Below, in pieces: positions 27,948-35,222 of a stretch of 64,000 nucleotides of DNA (the stretch's first letter is position 1; the number at the start of each line of letters is the position of its first letter). A program made the translations under genes and the position numbers. The stretch comes from Dactylosporangium siamense. GTDB taxonomy: Bacteria > Actinomycetota > Actinomycetes > Mycobacteriales > Micromonosporaceae. The stretch spans positions 1 to 64,000 of the forward strand of contig NZ_BONQ01000014.1 of the NCBI RefSeq assembly GCF_016862795.1. The letters run 5' to 3'. Under the pieces are notes generated by a model. The model was given only the letters and a program-made list of their open reading frames with translations, had not been told where the DNA came from and made no database searches.

Positions 27948-28568
27948 ATGGGTGCCAGAGTCGCCGTCATCTACTACTCCGCCACCGGCAACGTGCACAC
28001 CCTCGCCGAGGCCATCGCGGCCGGCGCGGCGGACGCCGGTGCCGAGGTCCGCCTGCGGCGCGTGCCGGAGCTGGCCCCGGACGCGGCGGTGGACGCCAAT
28101 CCGGCCTGGCGGGCCCACACCGACGCCGCGGCGCACGTCCCGGTCGCCACGCACGACGACCTGACCTGGGCCGATGCCTACGCGTTCGGCTCGCCGACCC
28201 GCTACGGCAACATCGCCGCGCAGCTCAAGCAGTTCATCGACACGACCGGCGGCCTATGGGCCACGGGCCAGTTGCAGGACAAGGCGGCGACCGCGTTCAC
28301 CAGCGCCGCCAACCCGCACGGGGGCAACGAGTCGACGCTGCTCGCCCTGTACAACACCTTCTACCACTGGGGCGCGTTCATCGTCCCGCCGGGCTACACC
28401 GACCCGGCCGTCCACGCCGCCCGCGGCAACCCCTACGGCATCGCCCATCCCGGCGCCGAAGGTGTCCCGAGCGACGCCACGCTCGCCGCGGCCCGATACC
28501 AGGGCCATCGCCTCGCCGTGACCGCCGCCCGCCTCGTCGGCAGCGCCCTCACCGACGCCGCCCGCTGA
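27948..28568 (+). CDS. wrbA: NAD(P)H:quinone oxidoreductase, WrbA family
   Basis: 206 aa. Flavodoxin-like FMN enzyme that reduces quinones by two electrons. 'VIYYSATGNVHTLAEAIAAG' is the FMN-phosphate loop; 'AYAFGSPTRYGNIAAQLKQF' and 'HGGNESTLLALYNTFYHWGAF' (split) are WrbA blocks. ATG at 27948 with GGAGG; the longer in-frame form would run through the operators. Controlled by the divergent TetR. Confidence 0.92.
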   Translation: MGARVAVIYYSATGNVHTLAEAIAAGAADAGAEVRLRRVPELAPDAAVDANPAWRAHTDAAAHVPVATHDDLTWADAYAFGSPTRYGNIAAQLKQFIDTTGGLWATGQLQDKAATAFTSAANPHGGNESTLLALYNTFYHWGAFIVPPGYTDPAVHAARGNPYGIAHPGAEGVPSDATLAAARYQGHRLAVTAARLVGSALTDAAR

Positions 28569-28801
28569 CGTCGGCCGGGGGTGGCACGGGTGGGCCGCCC
28601 GGGCCGGCGACCGGGGCCGTCGCCCTCACCCGCCCCTCGCGCCCGCGGCCCGGGCCGGGGGCGCTCGACGATCCAGCGGTGGCACGAGACGGGCGAGACG
28701 GCGGCTGCGGGGTGCGCTCGCGTGGGTCGGGCATGGGTCGCTCCTCACGGCCGTTTCGACAGTGAGCAGCCGCCCTACCCGGGCACCGGGCGGGTAAACA
28801 C
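28569..28801. other. Intergenic region without a recognised gene
   Basis: 233 bases between the convergent wrbA and ECF sigma genes. Several short GC-rich inverted elements (for example TACCCGGG...CCGGGCGGGTA near 28775-28797) could terminate transcription. I see no further feature. Confidence 0.4.
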
Positions 28802-30016
28802 CTACGAACCGCTGGCGGTCACCTCGGCGAGCCGACCGGCCAGGAACGACCGCTCGGCGTCGTTGCCGCACAGGGCCATGGCCTCCGCGTACGCGTCGGC
28901 GGCCGCCGGCAGGCGCCCGAGCCGGCGCAGGAAGTCGGCGCGGGCGGCGCTGAGGTAGGCGTACGTGGCGAGCTCCGGCGAGTCCAGCAACGGGGTCAGT
29001 GCGGCCAGCCCGGCCGCGGGGCCGTCGCGCAGGCCGAGGGCGACGGCGCGGTTCAGGGCGACGACCGGGGACGGCCAGAGGCGCAGGAGGACGTCGTACA
29101 GGGCGACGATCTGCGGCCAGTCGGTCGCCTCCCACGACGGCGCCTCGGCGTGGACGGCGGCGATCGCGGCCTCGACGGCGTAGCGGGTCGGTGCCCTCCG
29201 GCGCAGCGCCGCGGTCAGCAGGGAGGTGCCCTCCCGGATCTGCCCGGCATCCCACCGGCTGCGGTCCTGCTCGGACAGCAGCAGCAGCCGGCCCTCGAAG
29301 CTGCGGGTGTCGCGGCGGGCGTCGATCAGCAGCATCAGGGCCAGCAGCGCGGCGACCTCGGCGTCGTGCGGGAGCAGCAGCCGCAGCATGCGGGCCAGGT
29401 CGACGGCGCCGTCGACCAGGTCCTGCCGGACCAGGTGCGGCCCGACCGGAGCCGTGTGACCGGTGGTGAAGACGAGGTGGACGACCTCGAGGACGGCGCC
29501 GACCCGCTCGGGCAGCTCGTCCGGCGACGGCACCCGGTACGGGATGCGGGCGGCGCTGATCTTCCGCTTCGCGCGGGTGATCCTGGCCGCCATCGTCGGC
29601 TCGGGCACGAGGAAGGCCCGGGCCACCTCGGTGGTCGACAGCCCGCACACGAGCCGCAGTGTCAACGCGACCTGCGCCTCCCGCGACAGCGCCGGATGGC
29701 AGCAGGTGAACACCAGCCGGAGCCGGTCGTCGTCCTCCCCCGGTCCGGCCACCCGCTCCTCGGTCACCAGCAGCGGCAGCGCGCGACGCAGGGCGGACTC
29801 GCGGCGCAGCACGTCCAGCGCGCGGTTGCGGGCGACGGTGGTCAGCCACGCGCCCGGGCGGGACGGCACGCCGTCGGCCGGCCACGTGCGCAGCGCCTGC
29901 GCGTAGGCGTCCTGCACGCACTCCTCGGCCAGGTCCAGGTCTCGGGTGACGCGCACCGTCGCGGCGAGCACCCGGGCCCACTCGCGGCGGTGCGCGTCGG
30001 CGACCGCCGACGTCAC
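28802..30016 (-). CDS. ECF sigma factor with long C-terminal extension (ECF42-like, DUF6596)
   Basis: 404 aa. Region 2: 'TRDLDLAEECVQDAYAQAL', 'RPGAWLTTVARNRALDVLRR'; region 4: 'LRLVCGLSTTEVARAFLVP', 'ITRAKRKI'. A roughly 220-residue C-terminal helical extension ('YRVPSPDELPERVGAVLEVVHLVF', split) follows and ends with a TPR-like stretch. In this class it is typically encoded with a YCII/DGPF protein, exactly as here, and the extension substitutes for an anti-sigma factor. GTG fused to the YCII stop (30013-30016). Confidence 0.92.
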   Translation of the reverse strand: MTSAVADAHRREWARVLAATVRVTRDLDLAEECVQDAYAQALRTWPADGVPSRPGAWLTTVARNRALDVLRRESALRRALPLLVTEERVAGPGEDDDRLRLVFTCCHPALSREAQVALTLRLVCGLSTTEVARAFLVPEPTMAARITRAKRKISAARIPYRVPSPDELPERVGAVLEVVHLVFTTGHTAPVGPHLVRQDLVDGAVDLARMLRLLLPHDAEVAALLALMLLIDARRDTRSFEGRLLLLSEQDRSRWDAGQIREGTSLLTAALRRRAPTRYAVEAAIAAVHAEAPSWEATDWPQIVALYDVLLRLWPSPVVALNRAVALGLRDGPAAGLAALTPLLDSPELATYAYLSAARADFLRRLGRLPAAADAYAEAMALCGNDAERSFLAGRLAEVTASGS

Positions 30017-30357
30017 CCGTGGTCCACGATCGGCCGGATCTCGACGCCACCGTGGCCGGAGGACAGCTCCGGCAGCAGCGCGGCGAGGGCGATCGCGGCG
30101 TCCAGGTCGGCGGCCTCGATGACGTAGAACCCGCCGAGGGCCTCCTTGGACTCCAGGAACGGCCCGTCGGTGATCAGGCCACCGCCGCGCAGCGTGGTCG
30201 CGGTCGAGGACGCCTCCAGCTCGTGGCCGCCGAGGACCCGCGAGCCGGCCGCGGCATTGAACGCCCGGTGCCCCTCATCCTTCGCCGCCAGCTCCGCCTC
30301 GGTCTCGGCGTCCCAGCGCTGCTCGTCACCGTAGATGAGAACCAGATACTTCGCCAT
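30013..30357 (-). CDS. YCII/DGPF-domain protein
   Basis: 114 aa. Small dimeric alpha/beta-barrel protein: 'KYLVLIYGDEQRW', 'LRGGGLITDGPFLESKEALGGFYVIEA' (split) with the DGPF motif. Constant companion of ECF42-type sigma factors; role unknown, possibly effector binding. ATG at 30357 is preferred over one four codons upstream, which begins MGRI. It starts 37 bases after the flavin reductase stop in the same direction. Confidence 0.9.
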   Translation of the reverse strand: MAKYLVLIYGDEQRWDAETEAELAAKDEGHRAFNAAAGSRVLGGHELEASSTATTLRGGGLITDGPFLESKEALGGFYVIEAADLDAAIALAALLPELSSGHGGVEIRPIVDHG

Positions 30358-30394
30358 GATACGTCCCATTCGTCCGGGGCCCTTGAGGGCCCGC

Positions 30395-30931
30395 CTACCT
30401 GTACGACGCAGAGGACCGCCCCGAAATCGACAGGTACGACCCACCGGCGAACACCAGCGGCGCGCCGGTGCCCATCGCGCCGAACGCGCGGACCCGGCCG
30501 ACGCACACGTCATGGTCGCCGGCGACGTGCACGGTCTCCAGTGTGCAGTCGAAGTACGCCAGGCCGCAGTCGAGGACGGGGCTGCCGGTGCCGGGTCCGG
30601 GTGTCCAGCCGGTGTCGCCGAGCCCCGGCGGCCGGGACGGGTCGGCGAACGCCGTCGAGACGGCACCGGCGCCGGCGGGCAGGACCGTGACCGCGAACGC
30701 GCCCGCGGCCGGCAGCAGCACCGCCGTCCGGCTGGACCGCCGCACGCAGAACAGCACCAGCGGCGGATCGAGCGACACCGTCGTGAAACTGTTGACCGTC
30801 ATGGCGTGGACGACGTCGCCGGCACGGACCGCGACGACCGTCACCCCCGTGGGGAGCCGCCCCGCCACCGCCCGGAACTCCCCCGCCGCGACAACACCCT
30901 TGCCGGCCGGGCAAACGCCAACGGCGGTCAT
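30395..30931 (-). CDS. Flavin reductase-like (split-barrel FMN-binding) protein
   Basis: 178 aa. 'LPTGVTVVAVRAGDVVHAMT', 'NSFTTVSLDPPLVLFCV', 'FAVTVLPAGAG' and 'AYFDCTLETVHVAGDHDVCV' are standard for HpaC-like NAD(P)H:flavin reductases that feed reduced flavin to monooxygenases. The ATG is fused to the TPR-protein stop (30928-30931), tying it to the RiPP-like operon. No monooxygenase lies in this operon, so it may act on the peptide directly or supply an enzyme elsewhere. Confidence 0.88.
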   Translation of the reverse strand: MTAVGVCPAGKGVVAAGEFRAVAGRLPTGVTVVAVRAGDVVHAMTVNSFTTVSLDPPLVLFCVRRSSRTAVLLPAAGAFAVTVLPAGAGAVSTAFADPSRPPGLGDTGWTPGPGTGSPVLDCGLAYFDCTLETVHVAGDHDVCVGRVRAFGAMGTGAPLVFAGGSYLSISGRSSASYR

Positions 30932-32736
30932 GCGGCCACCGCCACGGCGGACAGGGCGGCGGCCCGGTTCGCCCGCGCGACCGGATCGTCCTCGACGGCC
31001 AGGGCCCGGTCGAAGCAGCGGACGGCCTCGGCCGCGTCGCCCAGCTCGAACATCGCCGCGCCGAGGTTCGTCCACGCGCCGGCCAGGCCGGGCTCCGCGA
31101 GCAGCGCCGCGCGGTAGTCGGCGACCGCCGCGGCGAGGTCGCCGGCGTCCGCGGCGAGCATGCCCCGGGTGCACAGCAGGTGCGGCTGGCCGGGCTCCAG
31201 GTCGAGGCCGGCGGCGACGTCGGCCCGGGCACCGGCGGGGTCGCCCAGTTCGTAGCGCAGCGCGGCCCGGTTGACGTAGGCGGCGAGGAAGTCCGGCTCG
31301 AGGTCGAGGACCCGGTCGAAGTCGGCGAGGGCGGCGTCCAGGTCGCCGAGCTCGGCGTACAGGTCGCCGCGGTTGTAGTGCGGCTCGACGTCCGGCAGGC
31401 CGACGGCGATGGCGGCGTCGTAGTCGGCGAGCGCCTCGGCGGAGCGGCCCAGCCGGCGCAGCAGGCCGGCGCGTTCGGCGTAGTAGTCGGGGTGGTGCGG
31501 GTCGAGGCCGATGACGGCGGTGTACTCGCGGACCCCGTCGGCCGGTGCCTGGCGGGCGATGAGCTGGGCGCGGTTGTAGCGCAGGACGGACAGGTGCAGG
31601 TCGCGCTCGCCGGCGGTGAACGTGGCCTCCATCCGCTCGATGCCGGCGTCGATGAGGCGCATCGCCTCCGCCGGGTCGCCCAGGTGCATCGCGATGAGGG
31701 CCCGGCCGTTCTCGTTGAACGTGAGGTTGTACGCGCGGCGCCGGTCCTCGGGCAGCAGCGAGGCGAGGGACACCGCGGTGTTGACCCAGGCGCTGGCCTT
31801 GCGCAGGTCGCGGCGGGCCTCGTCGAAGTAGCGGGTGTAGAGCATCGCGCGGCCGTACGCGGCCTGCATGTGGACGCTGGGCGAGGTGGAGCGGGCGCAC
31901 GCCTCGTCGTAGAGGGCCATCGCCTCGTCGGCGCGACCCATGGTGGACAGGGCGATCGTCATCTTGACCGTGGCGAGCCAGCACTGGTCCGGCTGGGTGG
32001 CCCAGTCGGCGAGGTCGAGGCAGCGCCGGCCGAGCTCGAGGACCGCGTCGTAGTGGCCGGCGAGGATGCAGTCGCCGAGGGCGGCGCTGAGCGCGGCGAC
32101 GCCGGCGCCGTGCGGGTCGCTGCCGTGCTCGCGGTGGTGACAGATGGCGCCGAGCCGCAGCGACGGCTCGTCCAGGGCGGCGAGCTCGTCGGCACGCCGG
32201 TCGTGCAGCCGCGCCCGCTCGGCCGGATCGAGCGCTTCGTATGCCGCCCGGAGCGCCGGGTCGGCGCTGACGCAGTCGCCATCCACATAGGACTCGATGG
32301 AGTCGGCGGATTCGTCGGTACCGGCAACGACGGTCAGCAGTGCGGGGTTGATGCGGCGGGCCAGGAGGGCGAGCCACTCGGCGTCGGTGCGGTCCGCCTC
32401 GTCCGCGTGCCGGACGACGAGCGTGCGCGGCCCGATGTCGGCGAGCAGCGCCTGCAGCAGGTCGACGAGGCCGTGTCCGATCTGGACGGTCCGCGCGTAG
32501 GGGTAGTAGCGGGTCCGCGACTCCGGTGACGCCTGCGACGTGAGGGTCTCCCGCTCGCAGGTCAGCAGGGCCGCCAGCTCCGGCGCGGCGGCGAGGATCT
32601 CGATGTCGTGCGCCCGCACCAGGTCCGGGTGGGTGCGCAGGAGGTCGGGGACGATCTGCCGCAGCAGGGTGCCGGCGGCGGTGAACGGCCCGCGCAGCCG
32701 CCGGTGGGCGTCCACTGTGGCCAGGACTTGGGACAT
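30928..32736 (-). CDS. TPR protein with degenerate ATPase-like N-terminal region
   Basis: 602 aa; AAGGAG five bases before the ATG. Residues 1-130 resemble a signal-transduction ATPase without its P-loop: I see no Walker A, but 'RTLVVRHADEADRTD' at 104-118 looks like a Walker B strand. Residues about 130-390 are helical repeats with little consensus; about 390-600 carry clear TPRs ('PHYNRGDLYAELGDLDAALA', 'AAYVNRAALRYELGDPAGAR', 'AWTNLGAAMFELGDAAEAV'). Probably a scaffold or regulator for the maturation proteins. Ten bases downstream of the M50 gene. Confidence 0.8.
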   Translation of the reverse strand: MSQVLATVDAHRRLRGPFTAAGTLLRQIVPDLLRTHPDLVRAHDIEILAAAPELAALLTCERETLTSQASPESRTRYYPYARTVQIGHGLVDLLQALLADIGPRTLVVRHADEADRTDAEWLALLARRINPALLTVVAGTDESADSIESYVDGDCVSADPALRAAYEALDPAERARLHDRRADELAALDEPSLRLGAICHHREHGSDPHGAGVAALSAALGDCILAGHYDAVLELGRRCLDLADWATQPDQCWLATVKMTIALSTMGRADEAMALYDEACARSTSPSVHMQAAYGRAMLYTRYFDEARRDLRKASAWVNTAVSLASLLPEDRRRAYNLTFNENGRALIAMHLGDPAEAMRLIDAGIERMEATFTAGERDLHLSVLRYNRAQLIARQAPADGVREYTAVIGLDPHHPDYYAERAGLLRRLGRSAEALADYDAAIAVGLPDVEPHYNRGDLYAELGDLDAALADFDRVLDLEPDFLAAYVNRAALRYELGDPAGARADVAAGLDLEPGQPHLLCTRGMLAADAGDLAAAVADYRAALLAEPGLAGAWTNLGAAMFELGDAAEAVRCFDRALAVEDDPVARANRAAALSAVAVAA

Positions 32737-32746
32737 GACGACTCCT

Positions 32747-33955
32747 TCAGGACGGGCGGGAGCGGCGGCGGTCGCGGACGGCGAGCGCGGCGGCGAGGAC
32801 GAGCTGGCCGACCGAGGCGACCAGGAAGAGCAGCGCGTCCCAGAACCGGGCCGCGGGCACGGCCGGGTCGGTGACGGCGGCGACGGCGGTGCCGAGGAAG
32901 TGCCAGGCCAGCGGCAGCGCGATGAACACGAGCACGGCGAGCATGGCCGCGTAACCGATTGCGTAGAGCGGCGCGTACCAGCGGGCGACGGCCCGGTCGC
33001 GCGGATCCCAGCGGGTCTCGTCGGCGAGCCGGTCGGTGCGCCCGAGCAGCCGCCACATCCGGTTGTGCAGCAGTTCCCGGGCGGTGGTGTGCAGGTCGAC
33101 GCAGCCGAGGACGGTGGTGATGAGGTGGTACACGTCGGTGCGCAGGAAGAAGTACAGCTGCGCGAGGATGCCGAGCAGGGTCATGAACGCGACGGCGAGG
33201 CAGGCGCGTCCCGCGACCGGGACGGTGCCGTCCGGGTGCCGGGTCAGCCACGCCACGACGGTGAGCGCCGAGGCCGTGAGCACGTCGGCGACCACGCCGG
33301 CGAGGATCGGCAGGTAGCGCTGCCGCCGCGGCACGACCACGAGCCCGTCGAGTTTCGTCTCGGCCACCAGGAAGTAGAGCCGGTGGCCGAGGTGCATCGA
33401 GGAGTGCAGGCCGAGCCGGCGGCCGGCGAGCAGGTGGAACAGCTCGTGCAGCACCACGAACGGCAACTGCCCGAACAGGATGGTCAGCTCCACGATCAGC
33501 AGGTAGTCGGTGAAGAACACGTTGCCGCGGGTGGGCGCGAGCCGCGGGTCGGCGACGCAGACCGCGACGGCGGCGACGACGAGCGCGGCGTAGCAGGCCC
33601 AGGCGAGCGGCGAGAACAAGGCCGCGCCGAGCTTCTGCCAGCGCGGCGGAGCGGCGTGCGCCACGGCGCCGTCAGCACTGCCGTCAGCACTGCCGTCAGC
33701 ACTGCCGTCAGCGCTCAGGAAGTCCAGGTCCCGCAGGGTGTCGAGGAACTCGTCGATGTCGACGGGTTCGCCGTAGCGGTCGGTGTACCAGACGGCGGCG
33801 TCCTGCGGTGCGCGGCCGCCGGCGAGCTCGCGGAGCAGTGCGGCGCCGTCCGGCGGGAAGACGCCGTAGGAGTCGCAGTCGGTGCGGCCGACGACGACCC
33901 GGTCGCCCTCGTCGAGGTACCGCAGGTCGTGCAGCGCCACTGGACCGGTCGGCAT
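32747..33955 (-). CDS. PqqD-like domain fused to M50-type membrane metalloprotease
   Basis: 402 aa; GAGGAG precedes the ATG at 33955. Residues about 8-80 resemble a PqqD/RRE-like peptide-binding module ('HDLRYLDEGDRVVVGRTD', 'LLRELAGGRAPQDAAVW', 'DEFLDTLRDLDFL'). A SADG-repeat linker (81-96) follows, then about six membrane segments. The zinc motif H170-E171-x2-H174 ('VVLHELFHLLAGRRLG') sits in a membrane segment as in site-2-type proteases; 'LPILAGVVADV' (D224) is a candidate third ligand. Peptide-binding plus intramembrane protease domains suggest a leader-peptide-recognising maturation or export protease. Confidence 0.82.
   Translation of the reverse strand: MPTGPVALHDLRYLDEGDRVVVGRTDCDSYGVFPPDGAALLRELAGGRAPQDAAVWYTDRYGEPVDIDEFLDTLRDLDFLSADGSADGSADGSADGAVAHAAPPRWQKLGAALFSPLAWACYAALVVAAVAVCVADPRLAPTRGNVFFTDYLLIVELTILFGQLPFVVLHELFHLLAGRRLGLHSSMHLGHRLYFLVAETKLDGLVVVPRRQRYLPILAGVVADVLTASALTVVAWLTRHPDGTVPVAGRACLAVAFMTLLGILAQLYFFLRTDVYHLITTVLGCVDLHTTARELLHNRMWRLLGRTDRLADETRWDPRDRAVARWYAPLYAIGYAAMLAVLVFIALPLAWHFLGTAVAAVTDPAVPAARFWDALLFLVASVGQLVLAAALAVRDRRRSRPS
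33668..33715 (-). repeat. Four in-frame 12-bp tandem repeats in the M50 gene
   Basis: Unit GCCGTCAGCACT (plus strand) three times exactly and once as GCCGTCAGCGCT. On the coding strand each unit encodes Ser-Ala-Asp-Gly. The array forms the linker between the PqqD-like and membrane domains, so copy number can change without breaking the frame. Confidence 0.9.
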
Positions 33956-34017
33956 GCCAGATCTCCTCTGCTTCTCCGCTGGCGGGGTTCCGGGTTCTCT
34001 GCTGACGGGGTTACGGG

Positions 34018-34056
34018 CCCGGCCGGGGGCGAGGGTGGGTGACACCCCCGGCCGGG
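34018..34056 (-). terminator. Strong hairpin just after the Cys-rich peptide gene
   Basis: Perfect 12-bp stem CCCGGCCGGGGG / CCCCCGGCCGGG (34018-34029 and 34045-34056) with a 15-base loop, 8 bases beyond the peptide stop codon and 62 before the M50 start. Placement suggests partial termination or mRNA protection, so that the small peptide is made in excess over the maturation proteins, as in many RiPP operons. Confidence 0.7.
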
Positions 34057-34063
34057 TGATCCG

Positions 34064-34210
34064 TCAGCCCAGGAACTCGGCGCAGCAGCACATGCCGTAG
34101 CAGTAGTTGTTGCAGAGCCTGGTGAGCCGCACCGCGCCCGCCTTGCGGACCACGATCTTCTTCATCTCGGTGCTGGTGCTGGTGCTGGTTTCCGTCGCGA
34201 TCTGTGCCAT
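34064..34210 (-). CDS. Candidate RiPP precursor peptide (48 aa, Cys-rich C-terminus)
   Basis: ATG at 34210 with GAGGAGGCGGATTCCC upstream, a strong ribosome site that rules out the longer in-frame ORF from 34267. The N-terminus 'MAQIATETSTSTST' is a Thr/Ser-rich acidic leader-like part; the middle 'MKKIVVRKAGAVRLTR' is basic; the tail 'LCNNYCYGMCCCAEFLG' has Cys at 33, 37, 41, 42 and 43. No signal peptide or membrane segment. Followed by a hairpin and a PqqD-like/M50 gene, the usual neighbourhood for a modified peptide. I do not recognise the family; a metal-binding small protein is the main alternative. Confidence 0.75.
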   Translation of the reverse strand: MAQIATETSTSTSTEMKKIVVRKAGAVRLTRLCNNYCYGMCCCAEFLG

Positions 34211-34237
34211 GGGAATCCGCCTCCTCAGACGATGTGC

Positions 34238-34273
34238 GTTACGTTGCGTAATGAGACTGACACGCAACGTAAC
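34238..34273. promoter_or_regulatory. Long palindromic operator upstream of the Cys-rich peptide gene
   Basis: GTTACGTTGCGT (34238-34249) and ACGCAACGTAAC (34262-34273) form a perfect 12-bp inverted repeat with a 12-base spacer, 28 bases before the peptide ATG. A half-site-like GTGCGTAAC recurs near 34305-34313, close to the bluB stop. It probably binds a dimeric regulator; no dedicated regulator gene adjoins the operon. Confidence 0.75.
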
Positions 34274-34320
34274 CAGCGCGGAGTCGCCCGGGCGACAGTT
34301 CGACCGTGCGTAACCGACAG

Positions 34321-34941
34321 CTACCAGCGGTCGTGATGCAGGGCCTCGGCCAGCGGAACCCTGCTACGCCAGCCGTGCCGTTCCAGGTCCGGCACCGTCT
34401 CCAGGTGCGTCACCGGGCCGAGGCACAGCCACGCGACCGGGCGGATGCCGGCCGGGATGCCGAGCAGGTCACGGACGAACGGCTCCCGGTAGAACGACAC
34501 CCAGCCCACGCCGAGGTCCTCCGCGGTCGCGGCCAGCCACAGGTTCTGGATGGCGAGGCAGACCGAGTAGAGGCCGGCGTCGGCGATCGCGTGCCGGCCC
34601 AGCACCGCAGGCCCGCCACGGGCGGGGTCGTACGTGACGACCACGGAGAGGGTCGACTCCAGTACCCCATCGATCTTGATGCGCTGGAACGTCGCCGCGG
34701 CCGCGCCGTCGAGGGTCGCGGCGAAGGTCGCCCGCTCCCGCCGGACGTGCTCGTGGAACGCGCCGCGCAGCCCGGCGTCGCGCACGAGGACGAAGTCCCA
34801 CGGCTGCGACAGCCCGACACTCGGCGCGGCGTGCGCCGCCGTCAGGATCCGGTCGAGGACCTCGGCGGGGATCGGCCCGCCGGTGAACTGGCCGCGCACG
34901 TCGCGGCGGCGGCGCACGACGTCGTACAGGTCGGTGCTCAT
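34321..34941 (-). CDS. bluB: 5,6-dimethylbenzimidazole synthase (BluB)
   Basis: 206 aa. Nitroreductase-fold flavin destructase that converts FMNH2 to the lower ligand of cobalamin. 'APSVGLSQPWDFVLVRD' near residue 39 and 'TAEDLGVGWVSFYRE' near 138 are BluB blocks; 'YDPARGG' and 'GLYSVCLAIQNLWLAA' fit too. A cobalamin riboswitch precedes it, which confirms the assignment. 110 bases separate it from the Cys-rich peptide gene downstream; whether transcription continues into that operon is unknown. Confidence 0.92.
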   Translation of the reverse strand: MSTDLYDVVRRRRDVRGQFTGGPIPAEVLDRILTAAHAAPSVGLSQPWDFVLVRDAGLRGAFHEHVRRERATFAATLDGAAAATFQRIKIDGVLESTLSVVVTYDPARGGPAVLGRHAIADAGLYSVCLAIQNLWLAATAEDLGVGWVSFYREPFVRDLLGIPAGIRPVAWLCLGPVTHLETVPDLERHGWRSRVPLAEALHHDRW

Positions 34942-34989
34942 GAGGGCAGGCTCCCGCTGCTCAGGCCGCCCCGAAGCGGGGTCGGCGAT

Positions 34990-35170
34990 GCACGCGAGGC
35001 CGGTCTTCGGACTCTCGGATCAACGCCTGACCGCCCGCCTTCCCAGCCCTCGGGCCAGTGACCGCACGCCGCTGCGGCGCGCCTGGGCGGCAGCTCCCCG
35101 ATCACCGCGGCGGGCCCGTGCCGGATTCACACCGACTTCCCGATTCTCCCCGGTCGCCCGGGGCACCTCG
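34990..35170 (-). promoter_or_regulatory. Cobalamin riboswitch
   Basis: Read on the minus strand: GGGAAGTCGGTGTGAATCC near the 5' end, then GGGCCCGCCGCGGTGA, the GTCACTGG segment, CTGGGAAGGCGGGCGG and the closing GAGTCCGAAGACCGGCC. These are the conserved blocks of the AdoCbl-type (class I) aptamer in order. A short CCCCGCTTCGGGG hairpin between aptamer and ribosome site is a candidate expression platform. Turns bluB off when cobalamin is abundant. Confidence 0.92.
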
Positions 35171-35222
35171 CATCAGTTCATGCCGCCGCCGAGCCTAGCG
35201 CTCGCGAAGGTCACGGTGACGG

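Noticed and set aside
34064-34120. Likeness of the peptide's C-x3-C pattern to radical SAM cluster motifs
   Set aside because: The spacing is C-x3-C-x3-C rather than C-x3-C-x2-C and the protein is far too short; coincidence.
34064-34210. Resemblance of the Cys-rich peptide to methanobactin precursors
   Set aside because: The basic middle plus Cys-rich tail is similar in style, but no MbnB/MbnC-type genes are nearby and the Cys spacing differs, so I do not claim it.
34064-34267. 67-residue form of the Cys-rich peptide starting at 34267
   Set aside because: The extra 19 residues would cross the palindromic operator and have no ribosome site, while the start at 34210 has an excellent one.
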